Shown: positions 57,589-64,000 of the stretch, in pieces | Position numbering within the stretch: position 1 is the stretch's first letter | Layout: every line of letters starts with the position of its first letter | Program-made: the position numbers and the translations under genes | Source of the DNA: Notospermus geniculatus | Lineage: Eukaryota; Nemertea; Pilidiophora; Heteronemertea; Lineidae | NCBI GenBank assembly: GCA_002633025.1 | Contig: NMRB01000613.1 | Coordinates: forward strand, 191,094 to 255,093 | Direction of reading: 5' to 3' | DNA: 64,000 nt | The notes under the pieces: model-generated | What the model saw: the letters and a program-made list of their open reading frames with translations, nothing else | Databases searched by the model: none | What the model was told of the DNA's origin: nothing

Positions 57589-58205
57589 ATGATCGAGATG
57601 GAAGAAGAAGATATTGACAACATGCCAAGTTCGTCTGGGGTCAAACCGTATATGTTTGAGCCGATCATTCGGAGGATTCAGCCGAATTTCAGCAGCCAAA
57701 TCGATGATGGCGATGACGATGAATCCGAGTCTAACGTTACAAGCGACGATGACTACGATGTTGATGATGAGATTGATCATGTTGAGAATGATAGGCCTAT
57801 TGTTGAGGAGAATGTCCAGGAATATCGATCTGAACGGATTGGGAACACTGACTGGTAAGCATTGAGTCAATATGAGCTGATGATGAGAAGCCAGGCCTAG
57901 GCCTATTATTACTCAACTGTGCTGTGGTAGGGCAGTGGGAGGATTGATTCCTGGCCCAAGGCCAGGCCTACACTACAGGATATATACATAGGGCCTATAT
58001 AGGCCTGACAATAACATCCTTTCACTTGCTAGGCTTATCTCTTGAACTTATTTTTCACCATCACCATGTTTTTACTTTCAGGTGCACCTGTGGCGAGTGT
58101 CATCCAATGCAGACAGGTTTGGAGAGTGTGTGCTGCCATGACTTGTCAGCTGTGGTTGANAAATGGGCACTATTCCTGGCACACATTACCCAGCCTGTTA
58201 CCTAA
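57589..58205 (+). CDS. P2X7 ballast-like (P2RX7_C) domain protein, two exons, short
   Basis: Exon 1 from ATG 57589 to 57854 (donor ACTG|GTAAGC, phase 2), exon 2 from 58082 to TAA 58203-58205; 129 residues. The N terminus is acidic (DDGDDDESE) with PYMFEP, followed by RSERIGNTDW and the Cys-rich core WCTCGECHPMQTGLESVCC, which matches the zinc-binding cytoplasmic ballast domain of P2X7 receptors and related invertebrate proteins. There are no P2X transmembrane parts. The core ends early: after ITQPVT the usual second half of the domain is missing. One N (58160) lies in the coding sequence. Role in the transposon unknown; nucleic-acid or nucleotide binding is possible. It faces the transposase gene tail-to-tail with an 11-bp gap. 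Confidence 0.65.
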
Positions 58206-58216
58206 TATGTAGTGGT

Positions 58217-58412
58217 CTATTTCGTCGGACTGTCTGGAGCTCCAAACAGTTGTGAATAGAGGACAACTCTAATGGGTATCTTGACCTCTTTCGCAACAGG
58301 TTCACCACCCTTTGCCTTGGGATAGGAGACGCTCCATTGCAGCTCACCATTTTTCTTCCGTGCCTGCTGTCTCTTGCAGTTCTCATTAAAATGCAGAGCA
58401 GACAGGAGTAAC
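58217..58412 (-). pseudogene. Transposase exon 8
   Basis: Acceptor GACTTCAG ends at 58413. Reads LLLSALHFNENCKRQQARKK then SVSYPKAKGGEPVAKEV, conserved in the family; after about 58275 similarity ends and a stop follows at 58217-58219. Confidence 0.65.
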
Positions 58413-58536
58413 CTGAAGTCATCAGATATGCAACACATCAATAGACCATCATCAGATACATGTATGTCAAATGCAATTGAATTGATATTTGGTTCTGAAG
58501 CATTTTGTGCAGAAGGCCAATATATTGCTCACGTAC

Positions 58537-58708
58537 CTTGCTTTCATTGTGTTGTACGGAAAATGTGAAGACTTCGGAGCGAAGTAGAGGACAACTTTAT
58601 GGTAGGACTCCAAGCTGGACGTTTGCTGGAATGGTGAAAGTTGGCCAATATCCTTCACCAGTAACTTCTGATTGATCAGAAGCACAAGCTCTTTATGCGG
58701 TTTTGATC
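58537..58708 (-). pseudogene. Transposase exon 7 (catalytic Glu region)
   Basis: Acceptor ATTCCAG ends at 58709, donor CAAG|GTACGT after 58537. Contains KDIGQLSPFQQTSSLESYHK, where E of SLE is the probable third catalytic acid, then FAPKSSHFPYNTMKAR. Confidence 0.65.
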
Positions 58709-58837
58709 CTGGAATGGAATAATATGAGCCATAGTCATGATAGTAGAATGTGAAAACGCATGCACCAACTGAAAGTTGGCATATCTTGTCTACAGATTTT
58801 TGCATCTGAAAAATTGTCAATTGAGCAGAGGACACAC

Positions 58838-59079
58838 CTTTTACAATCCATTCCCTCTCATCGTGTAGCTCTTCATGTTCACATCTTTGGAACTTCTCCC
58901 CATGGCCTTCATGAACATTGGTAACATGGTTCGAGATGGACAACCACTTGGCACGGCATTCTTCATGTCACCTTTGCTTGAGGCAGCAGCCCAATAAACA
59001 TGGTTTCCTATTGAGTGGGTCCATTTTTCGAGGATCTTACAACCAGCTTTTTTGGAAAGGTTGGCCAGCTTCTTAATTC
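58838..59079 (-). pseudogene. Transposase exon 6 (one-base deletion)
   Basis: Acceptor CACTTCAG, donor AAAAG|GTGTGT. The frame changes between WAAASSKGD and CRAKWLSISNHVTNVH near 58983; adding one base makes both ends agree in phase. Confidence 0.65.
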
Positions 59080-59192
59080 CTGAAGTGATAAAAAATTCCA
59101 TATAATGAGCATTAAAAGAATGAGACACTTCTGCCATGTCTGCAATAGGGCTACATCTCATTACAACAGCTTTGATGTATTGTTTATCTTAC

Positions 59193-59990
59193 CTTTTGCC
59201 ACATGCCAAACGTCAAACCAATGACAAATATGATCGTACGTTGTCTTCATGAATTTCTTGATTTGGCTGTGTCGGTCTGTGACAAGATTCTTTATTTTCA
59301 CCCCTTTGCTCCAATCTGAACGTCAGAGAACGATTCGTGCCAACATCGTAACTCTGACGTATATCGGACAGCGCCATATTGCTCCGTGAACTACTTTGAT
59401 GAAGATCGGTTCGACAAGACTGTTCAAACTACCTATTTGAATGATCTAAGTCACCAATTAGGCATTGTGAATGTTGCTACATATAGAAAAATGAGTTGAA
59501 GCATGTTACCTTACCTGATGAAGGGTTAGTCACGCTATAACAGCACGTTGAACTTCTCAAGTGGTGAAGCTATGGCGGCCATTGTTGTTTCGTGATCGAG
59601 GTGGGGAGGGAGAAACAGTCACCTAATGCATACGAATTTTTCAATACAAATCGTTGCAAAATGCACAGTTTAACCACTAAAACGTTTTTTATATAAATAT
59701 TTATTGCGAAATAACTCATTTTGTGCAAACACAACATCAGTTAAATAAAAAAATATAAGGGAACTATTTCTAGTCTGCGCAATGCTACAACCGCATCACT
59801 TCTGACCTGATCACCGACCATATGGTGGTCGAACTTAATCCGCTATATACGGACGAGGTGCTTATAATGGCTGCCCGAAGGTTGCCGAAAGCTTCCGAGT
59901 CGAAGACGATTGCCCTTTGCTCTCCAGGAAGGAAAAACATCTCTTCAAGCCCTCAAGTTCCATTCCATACCAGTTTTTTACTTCAGTTAC
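59193..59990 (-). pseudogene. Transposase exon 5, split by an insertion
   Basis: Acceptor TGTTACAG, donor AAAAG|GTAAGA. Left part VTEVKNWYGMELEGLKRCFS, right part KIKNLVTDRHSQIKKF (second catalytic Asp) and FDVWHVAK. Without the insertion and one target copy the exon is 187 nt and in phase. Confidence 0.7.
59312..59912. mobile_element. 601-bp insertion in transposase exon 5
   Basis: Flanked by CCCTTTGCTC at 59302-59311 and 59913-59922. Terminal inverted repeat is short (CAATC/GATTG). Part of it (59430-59570) matches 46049-46190 in reverse. A 9-10-bp duplication points to a DNA transposon of hAT, Mutator or similar type; no transposase inside. Confidence 0.75.
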
Positions 59991-60151
59991 CTGTAACAAA
60001 AACAAAATACATTTACAACTTTGTTATGACCACAGAATAATGGAAGATAACTAAACAAAAGCTGTAGTTTTCTCCTGTCTCACATCAGACAGTCTAAATT
60101 AGTCTTTCATTATTCCAATAAAAATATTGGTATCAGAAAAATTTTACACAC

Positions 60152-60703
60152 CTGTACAAGTTGAGTGTCCAGAATCTTAGAGTCTTCCAGGTTCATACAT
60201 GTGTAAGACCCAAACTTGGCAGTGTGGCCTGGAGAGCAACATCTTGCATCACCACCAACCGTAAGGTCCTGTCCTTGCACGCTTTGCAGGGTGGCAGCTT
60301 GATGTCTCTCCCACACTGAACGAATCGCTGGCAGCAGATAGGCCTGCTGAATTCTGGTGTAAGTCGACTTCGAAAATGTTGCAATGCTGACACTCTTCAT
60401 CATATTGATGGCCTTGACCGGACTGCATCCACTAAACAGTATGGCACCCGCTCCCAAGAGGTTTCCAAATGCCATGTGACCAGACATCGGCTGACTGTAC
60501 CACGTTCTCACATGGCCTTCAGAACATGCGGCTTTGAATACAACCAGTGTCCCTCTCACGTGTTTGATTGCAACCTGGCATGGAAGGCTGCAGATGGTGC
60601 AGATCATCAGTAGAGTACGAAGGCAGGATTCAAATAGCCTACGATGAACTTCCGCATTCGGATGGGGTCGTCCGTCACTGATTGTTCATCTCCCATGGTA
60701 ACC
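60152..60703 (-). pseudogene. Transposase exon 4 (first catalytic Asp)
   Basis: Acceptor ATTTACAG, donor ACAG|GTGTGT. Carries TDDPIRMRKFIV, then after a ~5-base insertion (60635-60639) ESCLRTLLMICTICSLPC, SEGHVRTWYSQP, GGDARCCSPGHTAKFGSYT and DTQLVQ. Confidence 0.7.
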
Positions 60704-60824
60704 CTGTAAATAAAGAAACCACAACACCGTCAAGTTTTGATGTGCAATCGCGAAAAAAAATTACATGTAGGCCTACTCTCTTTTCATAAAACATTTTAGC
60801 CTGTACAAAAATAAAGAATCTCAC

Positions 60825-61147
60825 CAATTTTCCTCGTCCTCCTCATCATCATCATCCTCAACATCTTCATCAATGCAGGGGTCGTAATCTTTGTCTCGGG
60901 GGTCATCGACGTAGCCGTCCACATCCATTGCCTCATCATCGTCACCTGCAATTTCCTCATCATTAGTGTCATCTAGTAATAGACACTGCACCCCGGCATC
61001 TGCAGAACAAGGACCTACATCACTCGACCAATTTGTCTGTGTGCCCTGTGTTGTTGTCCTTGCACTCTGTGTTGCAACATTGCACTGTGTTTTCTTATGT
61101 CTGTGGCTTATGGGGGTGAAGACCTGAACACCGCAATGCCTCTTGTA
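60825..61147 (-). pseudogene. Transposase exon 3 (acidic linker)
   Basis: Acceptor GGCTTTCAG, donor ATTG|GTGAGA, phase 0 to phase 2. Encodes YKRHCGVQVFTPISHRHKK, Thr/Gln-rich repeats and a strongly acidic end (EDVEDDDDEEDEE). Open. Confidence 0.65.
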
Positions 61148-61169
61148 CTGAAAGCCAAAAACATGCAAA

Positions 61170-61310
61170 GTACAAATGACAAAGCAAAGCAAAGCACAAA
61201 GCAAATGGAAAAGTCCACCTGACAAAGCAAAGCAAAGCAAAGCACAAAGCAAATGGAAAAGTCCACCTGACAAAGCAAAGCAAAGCACAAAGCAATATGG
61301 CAAAGCAGCA
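61170..61310. repeat. GCAAA-rich tandem repeat in transposase intron 2
   Basis: Two and a half copies of a ~65-bp unit containing AAATGGAAAAGTCCACCTGA and (GCAAA)n. The minus frames here (FALLCQVDF) are by-products. Confidence 0.65.
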
Positions 61311-61381
61311 CATGACAACCGAAATGCTCATTCGACTCAATGACCTACTCTGATTTCCTCTAAGTCTAATGATGCACTTAC

Positions 61382-62292
61382 CCAGGATGTCTGACAAGCT
61401 ACGGGTTTCGTGTACAATGACGTCTGGACATGGACACTAGCTGTCTCTGGCGCTGGTGAAATCATTGACAACTCAGTTGGGTCCAGCATGTCATCAGAAG
61501 GGTCCAGACATGCACCATCTGCTGCTTCGTCATCAATCGTGGTCGATGAAGATTCGGCCAGTACTGCCGAATCGGTTAATGTCGTCCTGGGTATAACAGA
61601 AATATACCCAGGTTCAATGTCGTCCTACAAAACTATACCCTGGGTATAGTTCGATCTACAAAAGTATACCGAGGATTGGATACAGCACCTGAAGACGAGC
61701 TTGCAAATGCCATGACCATGCATAAGCATGACAAGTCGAAAAACATTGCTCTAGCGCCCGGCACGACGGGCACAATTTTAATATAGGCCTATCGTACCGA
61801 CAATCATCAAAGAAATTTTCGTGCCGTTTATCTTCACTCAAATCCGCAATACTCGCAGCACGGCTCGCGGACGCACGACACCGAACAAACATATGGGGCG
61901 CCGATCGGCTCTGTTCGTTTGCTCATTTCTTTGAAACTGTGAGCATAACTTGCGATAAGTTTGGACCGTTGTGTTGAGACAAATGTCAACAGTTGACCCA
62001 TGCCGTCGATGAGCAAAAAATCTGACAATATTGACTGATATTTTGAAGATGTTGATTGCAAAACTGTGCCGTCTCAGTTGAAGCGAGAAACAAAATGGCG
62101 GCCATACATTCGTAATTCGTACCTAGGCTCAAAACTAACGGTACTGGGTATACTTTTGTAGATCGAACTATACCCAGGGTATAGTTCTGTAGGACGACAT
62201 TGAAACTGGGTATATTTCTGTTATACCCAGGACGACATTAACCGATTCGGCGCCAGTACTACATCGCTTTCCTCCAGCAACTCAGATACCGT
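61382..62292 (-). pseudogene. Transposase exon 2, split by an insertion
   Basis: Acceptor AATTTTCAG, donor CTGG|GTAAGT. Reads TVSELLEESDVVLA before and ESSSTTIDDEAADG after the insertion; with one target copy removed it is 216 nt, phase 0 at both ends. Confidence 0.65.
61566..62251. mobile_element. 686-bp long-inverted-repeat element in transposase exon 2
   Basis: Terminal inverted repeats of about 100 bp (start GCCGAATCGGTTAATGTCGT) and a 9-bp target duplication GCCAGTACT (61557-61565 and 62252-62260). Long arms plus 9-bp duplication fit Mutator-like elements. No transposase. Arms differ by only a few bases, so insertion is fairly recent. Confidence 0.8.
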
Positions 62293-62733
62293 CTGAAAAT
62301 TTAGAATAGTTAAAACTATAATAGTAATAGGGCCTAGGGCCTATACACGACGCCTAATATAGCATAAGAAGCTAGTTGACATTGAATAGATTGAGCCCAC
62401 TATAGGCTGCATGTATGTAGCTAACCTATAGGCCTTGCATGCTTGGCGCAAGTACATGTAAGTAAGACTGGCCAGCTTACACCGTACGGCGGTATGGTAC
62501 ACTGTAATCTGTCTGTAGGTAGCTGGCTATGATCATGCAGCTAAGCCAAGTCTCCAGCTACAGCACGAAGAGTACCGTAATCACCAGGTAATGCTATTGC
62601 TATGTAGGCCTTATATGCCTACACAATATAGTCACACTGCCTTTTTTGGCCATGTAGGCCTATATTATATACCCTACCCAGGCCAATGCACATGGCATGC
62701 ACTGGACTGTACTGTAGTGTAGCCTGTACTCAC

Positions 62734-63087
62734 CTCCAACCTCCTCCGTTTATCGAAAGCACCTCGACGTTTTTCCTTCCTAGCCGGCGTCGAATGGCTC
62801 GGAATTAAAGCGAAGATGCTTGGAACTGCATTTGGTTTTAATCTTGGCCGAACAACGCCAGTAAAACCGATGGATTCGGCGAGATCTTTCTCGAAACACG
62901 CCGGCTCAAAATGGTCCGAACAGACTTTGGCGTGTTTGCTCGGTGTCCACAATGATCCTCGCCTAACACCTTGCCGATTCACCTTCCGAATCCACTCTTC
63001 CTTCATCTTTTCATCCTTAGGAAAGCTGAAGAAACTCCTCCCACTTCCTGCACCATTTTTACATCCAGCAACCGCACAATAAACCAT
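62734..63087 (-). CDS. THAP zinc-finger exon (transposase exon 1)
   Basis: ATG at 63087; 118 codons to a GGAG|GTGAGT donor. C4 and C9 (MVYCAVAGC), FFSFP, the conserved W32, P49, C56-x2-H59 (VCSDHF) and the RLKPNAVPSIF end of the C2CH THAP fold are all present. A basic stretch KEKRRGAFDKRRR follows, a possible nuclear signal. This exon is intact and binds DNA in relatives. It is the first exon of the damaged transposase gene. Confidence 0.8.
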
Positions 63088-63130
63088 AATTTTATCATAA
63101 AAGAGACGAACAGCTTGAGGTCAACCACCA

Positions 63131-63682
63131 TCACCGTGGAGAATCGTCAGCACATTCACCGAGTTTCTCTGGTGGCAGCACTGTGCACCGAGGCAAAACA
63201 TGGCGGCTGTGTCACGAATGTTGAAGATGTCAACTCCAAAGCGGGGAGCAAATGTACCGAAGATGAAACTTATACGCACATAGACTATGCCGAGGATGAC
63301 CTCCAGTTTATCGTCTATTAATCTGAAGCTTCATTCATTGGAATTACGTGGTCAATTTTACATTTGAAGTGGAAAAGTTCAAGTGTCACTCCGTGGAAAC
63401 TGCGGTCGATAAAACGCCGTCCCAACTCTACGAACATTTCCACTTCAAACAAAGAAACAACACTCCTTCAGCACCTATATTTCGGCTTGTTCTATTGCAA
63501 ATTACCACTAGATCATCCTCGAATTTACTTAAACTCGCTCACCTCGACCAAAACTGTCCATCTGTCGCGTTTTAGTGGGCAACACACACATCGATATGTC
63601 ACACTGCCGCCATGTTTTGACTCGGTGCACAGCGCTGCCACCAGAAAAACTCGGTGCATGCGCTGACGATTCTCCACGGTGA
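63131..63682. mobile_element. 552-bp inverted-repeat element in the transposase promoter
   Basis: Ends TCACCGTGGAGAATCGTCAG and complement; arms of about 85 bp agree closely (shared TCTGGTGGCAGC, AAAACATGGCGGC). CCA stands directly outside both ends (63128-63130, 63683-63685). It begins 44 bp upstream of the THAP ATG, separating the gene from its original upstream region. Confidence 0.75.
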
Positions 63683-63763
63683 CCATTCACGCGATACAAT
63701 ACATGCAATACGCCGTGTGCACTGAACAATGCCCGAATCAGTGTTTGTCTACTAAAACGTCAC

Positions 63764-64000
63764 ACGGCCGGAAATACCCGAAGAATGCCGAAGTGGTGAA
63801 GGCGCTGTTTTTGATTAGCAGACTACACACTTATTAGCGGGAAAAAATGTTTTTGGTCACTAAACTCAGTGGAAACGAAAAAAATGTGGCAGTCATGTTT
63901 GTACATGTATTTCTATTACTTTATACTTTCTCCTCATGGCAAATATAGCGCATTTTGCATTCTGACCTTTAAGGGGACCACAGTGGATAGAAGAAAAGGT
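63764..64000. other. Right flank, nothing recognised
   Basis: Outside the composite transposon; no frames or repeats supported. Confidence 0.35.

Larger units (their letters stand above)
58217..63087 (-). pseudogene. THAP-domain DDE transposase, eight exons, inactivated
   Basis: Exons (minus): 63087-62734, 62292-61382, 61147-60825, 60703-60152, 59990-59193, 59079-58838, 58708-58537, 58412-58217; all junctions have GT-AG and compatible phases. About 745 residues before damage: THAP zinc finger, acidic region, then a DDE core with D in VGGDARCCSPGH, D in LVTDRH, the D(2)H motif FDVWH, and E in SPFQQTSSLESYH, ending with LHFNEN and YPKAKGGE. Damage: 686-bp insertion in exon 2, about 5 extra bases at 60635-60639 in exon 4, 601-bp insertion in exon 5, one missing base near 58983 in exon 6, and loss of the C terminus after EVKIP. 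Could be called a host gene in gene prediction, but the THAP/DDE content and flanking repeats say transposon. Confidence 0.75.
57463..63763. mobile_element. Composite DNA transposon: P2X7 ballast-like gene plus THAP/DDE transposase gene
   Basis: A perfect 21-bp inverted repeat (57463-57483 begins GTGACGTTTTAG; 63743-63763 complement) brackets two genes that both read inward. ATG-to-repeat distances are about 105 bp on the left and about 100 bp on the right once the 63131 insertion is discounted, so the arrangement is symmetrical. Removing the three nested insertions gives about 4.4 kb. CCGGAA occurs just outside both ends, a possible target duplication, but the termini are not settled. THAP plus DDE with a D(2)H motif suggests the Kolobok or P superfamilies. 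Confidence 0.65.

Noticed and set aside
61095-61397. Cys/Leu-rich minus-strand frames suggesting a membrane protein
   Set aside because: Produced by the GCAAA tandem repeat in a transposase intron.

Overview
The window looks like nuclear DNA of a marine invertebrate deuterostome, most likely an ambulacrarian (echinoderm or hemichordate). The evidence is indirect: intron-split rhodopsin-family receptor genes, a non-LTR retrotransposon whose ORF1 carries a 2A peptide (known from sea urchins and related animals), THAP-type transposase genes, P2X7 ballast-like domains, tRNA-derived SINEs and very many foldback repeats. No operons or prokaryotic signals are seen. I cannot name a species. Single N bases (8773, 12384, 22015, 27820, 33852, 48546, 52170, 58160) look like contig joins, and several sit exactly at the edge of a duplication or inverted repeat.

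Receptor genes. Three related copies of a three-exon G-protein-coupled receptor occupy the window. Copy 1 (4877-10157, plus) and copy 2 (38679-42425, minus) are intact, encode 346 residues each with identical exon lengths, and face each other as an inverted duplication. Copy 3 (49613-55963, plus) lacks exon 1 and carries a 2-nt deletion. All lack the usual TM3-ECL2 disulfide. A different, intronless receptor of 346 residues (24299-25339, minus) is complete and has the canonical cysteines; a small relic of a related gene lies beside it at 23135-23200.

Dead genes and retroelements. A SAM-like plus HECT-like E3 ligase pseudogene covers 15757-18703 and is followed by a decayed satellite. The 5' end of a RecQ-like helicase gene is at 23352-23499. 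A non-LTR element on the minus strand (28000-31700) has ORF1 (with 2A peptide, L1-type RNA-binding core), an APE endonuclease and a reverse transcriptase, broken by frameshifts and stops and cut off at its 3' end.

Right end. From 57463 to 63763 lies a composite DNA transposon bounded by a perfect 21-bp inverted repeat. It holds two inward-facing genes: a small P2X7 ballast-like gene (plus) and an eight-exon THAP/DDE transposase gene (minus). The transposase is dead and records three later insertions (601, 686 and 552 bp), each with target-site duplications.

Repeats. Almost everything else is repeats: Tc1-like foldbacks with TA sites, TTAA-site elements, Harbinger-like elements with TAA sites, a foldback whose arms are 16-bp minisatellites (two apparently identical copies, 25421 and 51604), a 1.1-kb apparently perfect palindrome at 11263-12383, and nested inverted repeats at 32938-35735, 36328-37067 and 53098-54973. 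Most of the space between receptor exons is filled by these insertions, so the layout is best read as a receptor cluster in a region heavily colonised by mobile DNA.
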